64,000 nt of DNA. Origin: Burkholderia latens (GTDB lineage: Bacteria > Pseudomonadota > Gammaproteobacteria > Burkholderiales > Burkholderiaceae). Positions 46,151 through 54,845 of the stretch are shown piece by piece. Both the position numbers and the translations under genes were made by a program. The notes below the pieces were generated by a model. It did no database searches, was not told the origin of the DNA, and was given only the letters and a program-made list of their open reading frames with translations. The stretch covers positions 186,001 through 250,000 of the forward strand of contig NZ_CP013438.1 of NCBI RefSeq assembly GCF_001718795.1, given 5' to 3'. Numbering within the stretch: the first letter of the stretch is position 1; each line of letters begins with the position of its first letter.

Positions 46151-47478
46151 TGCGATTCGGCCCTCAATTTGGCAAGAGCGTCGAAAGTACCGTTGAGACA
46201 CACATCAAGGTCGGCGGAGTATACCGAACTTCCGACGACGACCATCGTGTTCTTATTTTCCTGCCGTGGGTCGTAGGTGATGACCGGCTTACCCATCTCG
46301 ATTGCCATGCCGATTTCGACGAGCGTGCCAGGGTCACGGTCGAGTGGAACTGCGAAGACGGCGTCGCACTCATTTAGCAGCTGACAGTCCATGTAATACG
46401 TGCGACGCAGGTCAGCTTCGCTCGCGGGTCGCTTCAACTCGCCGTTCTCCTGGATAGGACGACGCACTTTGAAGTTGTGATACTTCAAGCTATCCGCAGC
46501 TCGGTCGAGTTCCGGCTTCTCAACATAGGAAAGGTCCGGTCCAGCAAGGTAGATGGAATAGCGCGGTCGGTCGTGCCAGGGAAGCACGGTCCCGCCGAGC
46601 GACTGCAGCGCATCGAGAGACAGCAGGAAACCTCTTTGCACGTCACGCTGAATGTCGTCAGGGAACGTGGACTGCGAGTACACCGTCGCAGCCTGACAGC
46701 CGCGCCACGCGGCTTCAATCCATCCCTTGTGAGCGAGACCGACCATCACAGCGCTGTAGACGTCGCCCACGCCAACGGAGTTGACTGTTATACCGAGGGT
46801 CGCGGGAATTTCTTCGACGCCGCCGTCGCGTAAATCGAAGAGCCGGCTGCCGCCACGATTCTCCTTCAGCAAGAATACGTCCGGCGACAGCTTCTTGACC
46901 GCCGCTATCAACCCGCCAACATCGTCCTTGCCGAGCCGCTCGAACAACGAAGACGACGTCGAGATGATGAGCGCCTGCGCCCGCCCGCTGTATGCCTCGA
47001 GTGCCGACAGGTCGTCCAGGTCATACGCGATGTCGAATGAGAAGCGTGCGTCGGGTGAGAAAGCACTAGTGAGTTCGTTGATATCGAACCGACCGGGGAA
47101 GATAACGACCTTCTGGTAAGCATCAAGCTGCGGGAGTGGGGCGCGGAATTTCACCACCTTGGTGTCGCGCATCAAGTCTTCGTAGCCTTGATGCGCGACC
47201 TCTGTCGTGTCTCTAATCAAAATGACGTTTGGTGCGCCGACGACATCACCAAGCCAAATGAATTCCTTACAACCGCACTCCTTCAGATAGCGCTCCGCTT
47301 CGTCTATCAGATACCGCGGACAGACTGCCGCCACAGAGTAATCGAGGCCTGCAGCCCAAAGTCCTCGCGCCGCGTGCGCGACGCCACCCAAGCGCAGCTT
47401 GCATATCGTACCTTGGCGCGCGAGTGTGTAGTCGACAACCAACTCCCCAACAATCAGCACTCCGTCTGTGGGGGCCAT
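46147..47478 (-). CDS. PfkB-family kinase fused to nucleoside 2-deoxyribosyltransferase
   Basis: 443 aa. Residues 1-290 are a ribokinase-fold domain with GGVAHAARGL near the N-terminus and NSVGVGDVYSAV carrying the catalytic Asp239; the usual DTxGAGD opening is altered to NSVGVGD. Residues 305-443 are a nucleoside 2-deoxyribosyltransferase domain: YSIYLAGPDLSY, then DPGTLVEIGMAIEMGKPVI with nucleophile Glu388. The fusion pairs (deoxy)nucleoside or sugar phosphorylation with glycosidic-bond exchange. In an operon with a QueC-like synthase and a base glycosylase it points to synthesis or turnover of a modified nucleoside. The upstream gene stops 2 bp before its ATG. Confidence 0.85.
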   Translation of the reverse strand: MAPTDGVLIVGELVVDYTLARQGTICKLRLGGVAHAARGLWAAGLDYSVAAVCPRYLIDEAERYLKECGCKEFIWLGDVVGAPNVILIRDTTEVAHQGYEDLMRDTKVVKFRAPLPQLDAYQKVVIFPGRFDINELTSAFSPDARFSFDIAYDLDDLSALEAYSGRAQALIISTSSSLFERLGKDDVGGLIAAVKKLSPDVFLLKENRGGSRLFDLRDGGVEEIPATLGITVNSVGVGDVYSAVMVGLAHKGWIEAAWRGCQAATVYSQSTFPDDIQRDVQRGFLLSLDALQSLGGTVLPWHDRPRYSIYLAGPDLSYVEKPELDRAADSLKYHNFKVRRPIQENGELKRPASEADLRRTYYMDCQLLNECDAVFAVPLDRDPGTLVEIGMAIEMGKPVITYDPRQENKNTMVVVGSSVYSADLDVCLNGTFDALAKLRAESQ

Positions 47479-47480
47479 GA

Positions 47481-47639
47481 TTATTGCGGTACGAAGTCAG
47501 CTTCGACGGTGGGAACAGGCTTGTCCGCCGAACTCTTCACGACGCCGACATAAGTCACGCCGCCCGCCAGGCAGGCCGCAAGATAGTTGAACGATGTGGG
47601 AAGCGCCCCCACCTTCACGCCGTCCACATCGACTGCGAA
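47481..47639 (-). pseudogene. 3' half of the small first gene of the QueC operon, split by IS66
   Basis: Joined across the IS66 insertion (one copy of ACTGCGAA removed) to the 5' half, this restores an open 387-bp gene of 128 aa with no frame error. This half encodes DGVKVGALPTSFNYLAACL followed by GGVTYVGVV and the C-terminal VEADFVPQ. It lies 2 bp upstream of the kinase-transferase gene, so the intact gene headed the operon. Confidence 0.85.
47632..47639. repeat. IS66 element 2 target duplication, left copy
   Basis: ACTGCGAA; the identical octamer lies at 50253-50260. Confidence 0.93.
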
Positions 47640-47702
47640 GTATGCGGTCCACGAACGACGCCCTTCCAATGAAGGGCAGAAGGTCAGAAGCTAAGTGTCC
47701 GC

Positions 47703-48242
47703 GTGGACACATGCACTCAGACCGTGATGACCGAGAAACAAGACCTTCGAAGCAGACTGGTAATTGGCCGCAGACGGGATGGCCGACGTGAATTTGATGA
47801 GGCGGCCGTACAAGAGCTGGTCGAGCTTTGCCTGAAGCCTGGCGTATCGATTGCCCGAGCGGCCATGGATCACGACGTCAATCCGAACCAGTTGCGTCGC
47901 TGGATCTCGCGCTATCAGCAGCAGATGCTGCAGGCGTCAAGAGATCCGGACCTGATGGTAATCGATGGCGTCTCGATCGACGCCCCCGGGCCGAGAGTCA
48001 GAAGTCCAGTGGATATGAGTCCCCCACCGGCGTTCTTGCCGGTCGTTTCCTCTGCCGCACCCGTGCCCCTGTCACCGCCGGCATCGACTTCGCCACGGTT
48101 GTCGATGACGCTCGCGCTCCAGGTGCGTTTGTCGAACGGTGTCGAACTCGAGCTGGGCAAGGCCATCGCGACCATCGACGAACTGACGACCCTGGTTCAG
48201 ATCCTGGGGAGGATGCCGTGTTCCGGTTCGACGACAAACTGA
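47703..48242 (+). CDS. tnpA: IS66 accessory protein TnpA (element 2)
   Basis: 179 aa, or 171 from the internal MTEKQDL. It has an N-terminal HTH (REFDEAAVQELVELCLKPGV, DVNPNQLRRWISRYQQQ) and a Pro-rich middle. Overlaps tnpB by 25 bp. Confidence 0.88.
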   Translation: MDTCTQTVMTEKQDLRSRLVIGRRRDGRREFDEAAVQELVELCLKPGVSIARAAMDHDVNPNQLRRWISRYQQQMLQASRDPDLMVIDGVSIDAPGPRVRSPVDMSPPPAFLPVVSSAAPVPLSPPASTSPRLSMTLALQVRLSNGVELELGKAIATIDELTTLVQILGRMPCSGSTTN

Positions 48243-48571
48243 AGGTGTATCTGCATCGCGATCCTGTCGACTTCCGCTACGGCATGAACAGCCTGTCGAT
48301 TCTCGTCGAACAGTCGATGCGCCTGAATCCGATGGACTCGTCGCTTTACATCTTCGGAAACCGGCGTCGTGACCGGATCAAGATCCTTGGCTGGGATGGT
48401 AGTGGTTTCTGGCTTCTGATGAAACGATTGGAGACGAGCCGCTTCATCTGGCCCGACAACAAGGCCGAGGTCGTGACGATGACGACCGACGTATTACACG
48501 CGTTGCTCGACGGCGATGACATCACTGCGATTCGACGGCATCCGAAGCAGGAATATCTGCGCGTGAGCTGA
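48218..48571 (+). CDS. tnpB: IS66 accessory protein TnpB (element 2)
   Basis: 117 aa from a GTG with GGGGAGG upstream. It shows the Orf2 family blocks VYLHRDPVDFRYGMNSLSIL, IFGNRRRDRIKILGWDGSGF and RLETSRFIWP. Confidence 0.92.
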   Translation: MFRFDDKLKVYLHRDPVDFRYGMNSLSILVEQSMRLNPMDSSLYIFGNRRRDRIKILGWDGSGFWLLMKRLETSRFIWPDNKAEVVTMTTDVLHALLDGDDITAIRRHPKQEYLRVS

Positions 48572-48601
48572 ACACGCCATCGGCATGCTAGTCTAACCGG
48601 C

Positions 48602-50182
48602 ATGCCGATCCAGGTCACCCTCTCCGCCGACGAACTGAAGGAACTGCTCGCAATACGCGAGCAGCACGCAGCACTTCGGCAAGAGCGAGATGAACTACGC
48701 GGCGTGCTGCGTCTCGTGACGGCGGAACGCGATCTCGCCGAGGAACGACTCCGAGCCTACCGTCGCGAGCTGTTCGGCGCAAAGAGCGAAGCGCGAGACT
48801 CGGAACAGTTCGGCCTGTTCAACGAAGCCGAGGCGCTCGGTACGAACGCGACGCCCGCGCAGGAAGAGACTCCGGAAACGACGGTTGCCGCTCACGCGCG
48901 CAAGAAGCGCGGCCATCGCAAGCCGCTCGATCCGAATCTGCCGCGCGACGTTGTGCGACACGAACTGCCCGAAGCCGAACGCTTCTGCGCGCACGACGGG
49001 CACGCACTCGTCGAGTTTGGCGTGGAGATCAGCGAGCAGCTCGACGTGATTCCGGAACAGCTTCGTGTGATCCAGCACCAGCGCGTCAAATATGCGTGTC
49101 CGTGCTGCGATCTCGGCATCAAGGTCACGCCAGCGCCGCCGCGCATCATCCCGCGCGGACTGTTGAGCGAATCGGCGCTCGCGTGGATTGCCACCGGCAA
49201 GTATCAGTTCGGTATGCCGCTGTATCGCCAGGCAGGTCTGCTGCGGCGCTTCGGCGGCGACATCTCCTCGAACACGATCGCCGCCAGCATGGTGCGCGTC
49301 GGCCTCGCAACGCAGCCCGTGATCAACCTGATGCGCGATGCGTTGCTCGATGCCGCGCTGATCTACTGCGACGAGACGACGCTCCAGGTGCTGAAGGAGG
49401 AAGGCCGACGACCTCAAACGAAGAGTTACCTCTGGGCGCAAATGACCGGTTCGGGCGTCCCCATCCGCTGCTTCACCTATACGCCGGGGCGCGGTACCAA
49501 GCTGGCCGACAAGCTGTTCACCGGGATCCGCGAAGGCGCGGTCATGATGACCGACGGCTACGAGCCCTACAACGACATCGCACAACGTCACCAACTCGTG
49601 CACCTTGGATGCTGGGTTCACGTGAGACGGTACTTCGTCAAGGCGGAAGAGAACGTGCCGAAGGCTGCACGCTCGCCCGAGCTGCTCGCGACGCGCTTCA
49701 TCAAATTGATCGGCAAGCTGTTCGCGGCGGAATCCCGGAGTGAGGCGTGGACGGCGGAACGACGGCAGCGGTTGCGACGACGATACAGCGCACGCGTACT
49801 CGACATCATCCACGCGCTGATGCTCGAACAGTCTCCCGGCGTCGTACCGAAAAGCTTGCTTGGCAAGGGGTTGACCTATCTGCGCGAGCAGTGGCCGAAG
49901 CTGATCCGCTACGTCGAGAACGGCAGCCTGCCGATCAGCAACAATCCCTGCGAAAACGCGATTCGCCCGTTCTGCGTCGGGCGCCGCGGCTGGTTGTTCT
50001 CCGACACCGTCGACGGTGCGAACGCGAGCGCCAATCTCTATACGCTCGTCGAGACCTGCAAGGCCAATGGCATCGATCCGTACCGATACCTCACCTGGCT
50101 GTTCCAGCGTCTGCCCCTGGCGAAGACCGCCGATGATTACGACGCGCTGCTTCCCTGGAAGATGCCCACCCACCTCCGCTGA
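48602..50182 (+). CDS. tnpC: IS66 transposase TnpC (element 2)
   Basis: 526 aa with an N-terminal coiled coil, a Cys-rich zinc region (FCAHDGH, KYACPCCDLGIKV), and the DDE core ALIYCDETTLQV, AVMMTDGYEPYN and NNPCENAIRPFC. Full length and apparently active. Confidence 0.94.
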   Translation: MPIQVTLSADELKELLAIREQHAALRQERDELRGVLRLVTAERDLAEERLRAYRRELFGAKSEARDSEQFGLFNEAEALGTNATPAQEETPETTVAAHARKKRGHRKPLDPNLPRDVVRHELPEAERFCAHDGHALVEFGVEISEQLDVIPEQLRVIQHQRVKYACPCCDLGIKVTPAPPRIIPRGLLSESALAWIATGKYQFGMPLYRQAGLLRRFGGDISSNTIAASMVRVGLATQPVINLMRDALLDAALIYCDETTLQVLKEEGRRPQTKSYLWAQMTGSGVPIRCFTYTPGRGTKLADKLFTGIREGAVMMTDGYEPYNDIAQRHQLVHLGCWVHVRRYFVKAEENVPKAARSPELLATRFIKLIGKLFAAESRSEAWTAERRQRLRRRYSARVLDIIHALMLEQSPGVVPKSLLGKGLTYLREQWPKLIRYVENGSLPISNNPCENAIRPFCVGRRGWLFSDTVDGANASANLYTLVETCKANGIDPYRYLTWLFQRLPLAKTADDYDALLPWKMPTHLR

Positions 50183-50252
50183 TCGGCAGCGCTACCACAC
50201 ATCACGCGCTTCGCCACCTCACTCTGTGGGGCGTCGTTCGTGGACCGCATAC

Positions 50253-50488
50253 ACTGCGAAGATGCGCTTTTTATCAAAGAAGATTCCCAGCTGGGTGCCG
50301 GGCGCCGGTACTTTCCTAAATTGCGAATAGAAGTCGCACTGGCCGACATCCTCGAGCACACAGGAGAATGCCTGCTTGCACCTGTCGACGCCGCTCGTGC
50401 CACCCGCGACACCAATTCCATCTCCCTCGACCGCCTTGGCTTTCGTGCCAGGATAGTCCGAAAAAGAACCCGAGCCTGAACTGCCCAT
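50253..50488 (-). pseudogene. 5' half of the small first gene of the QueC operon, split by IS66
   Basis: Starts MGSSGSGSFSDYPGTKAKAV and runs through GGTSGVDRCKQAFSCVLEDV, with paired Cys, to KKRIFAV at the insertion point. Beyond that the frame reads into the IS repeat and stops after 89 codons. The intact 128-aa product is Gly/Ser-rich at its start and has no family name I know. As first gene of a four-gene operon with overlapping stops and starts it was probably an essential component, so the system is likely inactive here or relies on IS-borne transcription downstream. Confidence 0.8.
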
Positions 50489-50837
50489 AGTGCCCCCGTT
50501 GCGTGGCTGATGAAGTCTTTTCCTGCGATATATATGCTTTCTTCTCTAAGGAAGTGTACAAGAATCTGGACTTCAGTCGTCGCAATTTCGACACGTGCGC
50601 CGCAATCTAAGCTTGGTGCATAGCAAAATGGATAGGCGGCTCAAGTGGAGAACAATGGGCCGATTGTGCACCGGAAGGGTATCTATTCGACGCGCGCGGA
50701 TAGTGGTCGACTCGTCATTGTTGCGTGATTCGCCCGTAGGTAGGCTCCGGTGTTCTGAGGTGGTTGCCTGTTCATCCATACAGTATTTAATGAAACACTG
50801 ATTTCGGCGAGACTACGAGTTCCCATCGGGGAACAAT
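50489..50837. promoter_or_regulatory. Divergent promoter region of the QueC operon and ABC three-component operon
   Basis: 349 bp between two outward-facing operons. No convincing gene. AT-rich patches near 50520-50570 and 50780-50820 fit promoters, but no hexamer pair is clear enough to call. Confidence 0.4.
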
Positions 50838-52097
50838 ATGGACGAGGAAGACCAAAAACCACAAGTCGAAAAGCCAATCAATACTGGTGCTGCGCCAACA
50901 ATCGTCGCGTTCACGTTCCAGTTTGACCGCGCACTGAATGAGCTGTTTTCGAGCGGAACACCTGACAGGCAAGTTGGTATCGAAACTCTCGACGACGTTG
51001 CCGAACTGGTAACGAAAGCCGACGGGACTGTCGTTGCCAAGCTCGAGCAAGACGCGAACACGGTCCAGGCTTCGGGGCATCCGTATCGGGATAGCAGCCG
51101 GAAGCTGTGGCATACATTGCGCGTTTGGCTCAGCCACCTCGCTGACTTGAAGCAGTATGCCGAGACAGAGTTTCGCTTGGTAACGAATGTCAGCGTCCCA
51201 TCGGGAACCTTAGTACGCCGTCTCTCCGATGCGGTATCTGCGAAGGATATCGAGGCTGCGGTCGCAGCGTTACGTGAGCAAGCCAATGTAGTGCTCGCGA
51301 ATAAAAAGTCGACGGCGAGCAAGGAGGCGAGCTTCGTAGTCAAGTATGCCGACGATGATTTGGCATATTTGATTGGGCGCCTGAAGCTATCGGACAACGG
51401 GGGAACTGCTACCGGGAATCCGCCACGGGAAGACACCATTCAGCGTTTCCTCCTGCCTTCGGGTCTGGTGGCGCAAGGTGACGAAATCTACCAGCATATA
51501 CTTGGTGTGGCAGTCGACAAATGTCGTACGGCATGGGAAAAGGATGAGGCAGCATGGTTCTCTCCGCAGATGTTTAAAGACCTGCTTCATAAGGAGGTCG
51601 GTCGTCGCTCACTGAAGGATTACCTTGAGCGACCCATGATGTCAGTAGGCTTCAAGGAATATGTTCAAGCCGGTGGGCGAGACCACTTTTTCCTGAAGCA
51701 GTTGACCCATCTCGGGTTGCCGACTCGATACGTCGACGAGCAGCTAGACAACTACTGGGCCTTCTATATCGAGAGGGTCAGGCTTGAGGGTGAAGGCGTG
51801 CACCAAGCCGATTGGCTTGCACGCGAGGACCAGCTTCATCAGAGATGGCGAACGTGCCGAAATAATGCTGAGCTGGATTTGGAGGATGCGACGCCAGAGG
51901 CGCTCGGAAAGCGTACGCTCCGATTGACGCTCGACGGTGAATACAAGGCGCCGATAGGTCGATACAAGTCTGAGAATCTGTACTTCACCCATGGACACTA
52001 TCACCATCTGGCGAACGCCCCGGATGAGTCATTTTTCGTATATTGGCACCCGGCCTTCGCGAACAAGGATGATGCTAAAGATGGCGGTGGAGAATGA
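50838..52097 (+). CDS. ABC three-component (ABC-3C) system effector-type protein
   Basis: 419 aa, soluble. The first ~190 residues are helical. The C-terminal ~170 residues (HILGVAVDKCRTAWEKDEAAWF, FKDLLHKEVGRRSLKDYLERP, FFLKQLTHLGLPTRYVDEQLDNYW) match the C-terminal domain typical of ABC-3C effector components. Its stop overlaps the middle-component ATG, and the ATPase follows, giving the complete three-gene arrangement. ABC-3C systems are predicted antiphage modules in which an ATPase senses DNA and a variable N-terminal domain acts. This N-terminal domain has no recognised catalytic motif. Confidence 0.78.
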   Translation: MDEEDQKPQVEKPINTGAAPTIVAFTFQFDRALNELFSSGTPDRQVGIETLDDVAELVTKADGTVVAKLEQDANTVQASGHPYRDSSRKLWHTLRVWLSHLADLKQYAETEFRLVTNVSVPSGTLVRRLSDAVSAKDIEAAVAALREQANVVLANKKSTASKEASFVVKYADDDLAYLIGRLKLSDNGGTATGNPPREDTIQRFLLPSGLVAQGDEIYQHILGVAVDKCRTAWEKDEAAWFSPQMFKDLLHKEVGRRSLKDYLERPMMSVGFKEYVQAGGRDHFFLKQLTHLGLPTRYVDEQLDNYWAFYIERVRLEGEGVHQADWLAREDQLHQRWRTCRNNAELDLEDATPEALGKRTLRLTLDGEYKAPIGRYKSENLYFTHGHYHHLANAPDESFFVYWHPAFANKDDAKDGGGE

Positions 52098-52585
52098 TGA
52101 CTGGCTACAAAGACCGTAGTCTGATGCATAACAGCGCTATAGCATGCTTCCTGCTGGCAAGCTTTACGAAAGGGTATCAAACCCGTACAGCCAACACTCG
52201 GCACCCGGGGTTCGAGAAGCTGTTGCTTGTTCTTCCCCTTGTGTGGCATGGACCGAGTCGTCGTAGTATCGCTCGGAGAAATTTCGATACTGCTCTTCAT
52301 GGCGTGCTGTCGGATGAGCCAAGAATTTTGGAAGGTCTGGCTGCCAGAGTTTCCGCACATGCGCCGGTAACCTGTCAGGGTCTCAACATAGCGTGTGGGA
52401 CTGGTCTACTTGTAAAGCGGTCGAATGAAGAGGGCGTAGAGTTTGTATTCGAACGTGGCCATTGGCCTCGAGGGAGCAGTCCGACGGGCATCCCAGGCGA
52501 CATGGCTGGAACGGTCTTGCGCTTAGCAAACTGGTTTAAGGACTACACTGCCGCGGAATTGTTTGCGATGTTGGGCCTCATTTGA
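52094..52585 (+). CDS. ABC-3C system middle component
   Basis: 163 aa. MHNSAIACFLLASFTKGYQ, a central PGFEKLLLVLPLVWH, and C-terminal LANWFKDYTAAELFAMLGL are the features of the small helical middle component that bridges effector and ATPase in ABC three-component systems. It overlaps the genes on both sides (ATGA with the first; a TTG start for the next gene also overlaps its stop). Confidence 0.82.
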   Translation: MMTGYKDRSLMHNSAIACFLLASFTKGYQTRTANTRHPGFEKLLLVLPLVWHGPSRRSIARRNFDTALHGVLSDEPRILEGLAARVSAHAPVTCQGLNIACGTGLLVKRSNEEGVEFVFERGHWPRGSSPTGIPGDMAGTVLRLANWFKDYTAAELFAMLGLI

Positions 52586-52587
52586 CT

Positions 52588-54594
52588 ATGCAATTCTTTA
52601 TCTCCCAGCTCATTCTCTGGCCTGAGCATCCCGAGAACAGTATCCAGACGCTCACGTTTGTTGACGACAAGGTGAACATCATTCATGGGCGCAGCCGAAC
52701 AGGCAAGTCGTCCATCATCGCCATCATCGACTACTGCCTGGGTGCAAGTCGTTGCACGATTCCGGTTGGTCAGATTCGGGACAAGACCGCTTGGTTTGGG
52801 TTGAAAGTTCGCATTCGGGACACATGGGTGCTCATTGCCCGCCGTACGCCGGAGCGTGCCGTTGGCAGCAAGGAATGTCACATTTCCAGGCTGGCCTCGC
52901 GTGAGGTGCCTCTTCCTGACGAGCTTGCCGGGACCCATACACTGGCCCAGTTTAAAGAGGCGTTCAACAAAATCGCGCGTATCACGAACATTTCGCTGGT
53001 CGCCGATGAAGACGGAAGCATCAATTCCGAGAACCCGCCGTCCTATCGCGACCTCGCGTCGTTCAACCTCCTGCCGCAGCACATTGTCGCGAATCCGAAT
53101 GTCCTCTTCTATAAGTCGGACTCGTACAAACACAAAGAGAAGCTGAAGCGGGTCTTTCCGTATGCACTCGGGATAGTAGACGCAGACTACCTGACGGCCA
53201 CCCGTGAGCGTAATCGACTGCAAAAGCAGCTCGATGGTCTGCAAAAGGAAGAGCTCTCTCGGCACCGAGCGTATGCCTCTTGGGAAGCCGATGTGCGGGT
53301 AATCTGGGAAGAGGCGGTCAAGCTTGGTTTGTCGGAGGCCGCCGATGGCGAAAGCCTTGAATTGAGAGTTGGCGCTCTTAAGGAGCTCAACGACGGATAC
53401 TTGCGTGGCGACCTCATCGAACGCCTGAGGGCGCCGCAGTACGGATATGCGAACGAGCAGCTTCGGCTAGCGACGTTGGAAGAAGATGCGGCGCAACGGA
53501 ACCTAGATGATTTGGCCCGTGAACTCCAGGACTATGAGCGGCTGTCTGGCAGAGCGAAGGAACTCGCGAAAGCAGTTGATACAGAACAGGCACAGGTCGT
53601 GAGTCTGGATTGGCTGCAGCGCAGTCTGGTTCATGATTCAGCTTGCGTGGTGTGCGGCTCGAAAACGGACCATAGCCACTTTGTCCTGGATAAGCTTGCG
53701 GGTAAGCTGAACGATGTCGCGCGGCTTTCCAAGGCACTCCGCGAGGGGCCAATCGTAGACCGTCAACTGGAGCATCTTAAGCGCGACTTGACTGATGCGG
53801 AAGCTAGGCTCCATGCGGCACGCTTGAGGCGAATTGAACTGAAGCCGGACGAATTTTCACCTTTGGGTTCCTTTGGTCGCATATTCGTGCTCCTCGGTCG
53901 CCTGCAGTCGCTTTTGATGGCACTTGCCACGCTGGAGGGCCGCGGCGACCTGCCGGACCGAATTCGCGAGACTGAGCGCCGCATCAAGCTTCTCGATGAC
54001 TTCATCAATGCATCGGGCCGCGAGGAGCGAGAGAAAGCTGTTGGTCGGGAGCTGACGAGCCTAATCGAAGGTTACGCGAGCAACCTGAAGCTCGAAGAGA
54101 AGGGCAAGATTGCTCTTGACGAGGGGGAGTTGACGCTGAGCTTTACGCGGGCGGTTACGAACAGGAAGGACTATCTGTGGGAAATTGGCAGTGGTGCCAA
54201 TTGGATGGCCTATCACCTCGCGACGTTTCTCGCGCTCCATGAGTTCTTCACCAAGCAGGAGCGAATCAACGGGCCAGTGTTCAGCTTCCTCGCAATCGAC
54301 CAGCCCAGTCAGGTTTATTTCCCAAGCACGTTCTCGGGAACAAACCTTCTGGACCAGTATCGCGAGCAAGCGACCGAACTCCGCGGACAGCGCGACGTTG
54401 ACATCGAGCAGACTCGCCTCATCTTTGTGGCATTGGCCCGAGGTCTACAACGTTCCGAGTTCAAGTACCAGACAATCGTGGTAGAGCATGCCGACAAATC
54501 GATTTGGGGCGGAGGAAAGTGGGGCCGCTACATGCACGAAGTCGCAGTCTGGAAGGAAGAAGGCGATGGCCTGATTCCGAAGAATTGGGTTTAG
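52588..54594 (+). CDS. ABC-3C system ATPase (DUF3732, SMC/Rad50-like)
   Basis: 668 aa from the ATG at 52588; a TTG six bases upstream overlaps the previous stop and is an alternative. Walker A is GRSRTGKSSI (34-43). Two long coiled-coil arms flank a CVVC pair (Cys353/356) that looks like a Rad50-type zinc hook, and the C-terminal ATPase half contains FLAIDQPSQVYFPS, the DUF3732 Walker B region. It should dimerise on DNA ends or unusual DNA and gate the partner effector. Third gene of the operon. Confidence 0.88.
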   Translation: MQFFISQLILWPEHPENSIQTLTFVDDKVNIIHGRSRTGKSSIIAIIDYCLGASRCTIPVGQIRDKTAWFGLKVRIRDTWVLIARRTPERAVGSKECHISRLASREVPLPDELAGTHTLAQFKEAFNKIARITNISLVADEDGSINSENPPSYRDLASFNLLPQHIVANPNVLFYKSDSYKHKEKLKRVFPYALGIVDADYLTATRERNRLQKQLDGLQKEELSRHRAYASWEADVRVIWEEAVKLGLSEAADGESLELRVGALKELNDGYLRGDLIERLRAPQYGYANEQLRLATLEEDAAQRNLDDLARELQDYERLSGRAKELAKAVDTEQAQVVSLDWLQRSLVHDSACVVCGSKTDHSHFVLDKLAGKLNDVARLSKALREGPIVDRQLEHLKRDLTDAEARLHAARLRRIELKPDEFSPLGSFGRIFVLLGRLQSLLMALATLEGRGDLPDRIRETERRIKLLDDFINASGREEREKAVGRELTSLIEGYASNLKLEEKGKIALDEGELTLSFTRAVTNRKDYLWEIGSGANWMAYHLATFLALHEFFTKQERINGPVFSFLAIDQPSQVYFPSTFSGTNLLDQYREQATELRGQRDVDIEQTRLIFVALARGLQRSEFKYQTIVVEHADKSIWGGGKWGRYMHEVAVWKEEGDGLIPKNWV

Positions 54595-54845
54595 TGAGCT
54601 GGTGATGCGCATTGCCGACGGATGGATACGTGACGCAGTGCATGCCGACCTTAGTGCCGCGAAGCAGGTGGCCTGCCTGATATCTTCGGGGCATTTCAAT
54701 CTTGGAGAATGGCCTCGGTCACTGCAGTATTCTGTTTCGTTCAAACGGCCGTGAAACAGAACCGTGGCACGCGCCGGAAGGCGAAAACCGAGAGAGTCTC
54801 ACAATGTGTACGACTATCGGGGCCATCTTATACGGGAGGGAGTGG

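Larger units (their letters stand above)
47640..50252 (+). mobile_element. IS66-family element 2
   Basis: 2613 bp with perfect 24-bp terminal repeats beginning GTATGCGGTCCACGAACGAC and an 8-bp duplication ACTGCGAA. It belongs to a different subgroup from element 1 (different ends and proteins). It interrupts a small gene and places its own genes antisense to the QueC operon. Perfect ends and duplication suggest a recent insertion. Confidence 0.96.

Noticed and set aside
44868..50488. Type IV CBASS or Qat system
   Set aside because: QueC-like and glycosylase genes fit parts of type IV CBASS, but no CD-NTase, cyclic-nucleotide effector or TGT-like gene is present. Qat would need an ATPase and a TatD nuclease, also absent.
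50595..50801. 68-codon plus-strand frame before the ABC-3C operon
   Set aside because: Arg-rich, no ribosome site and no family pattern; more likely part of the divergent promoter region.
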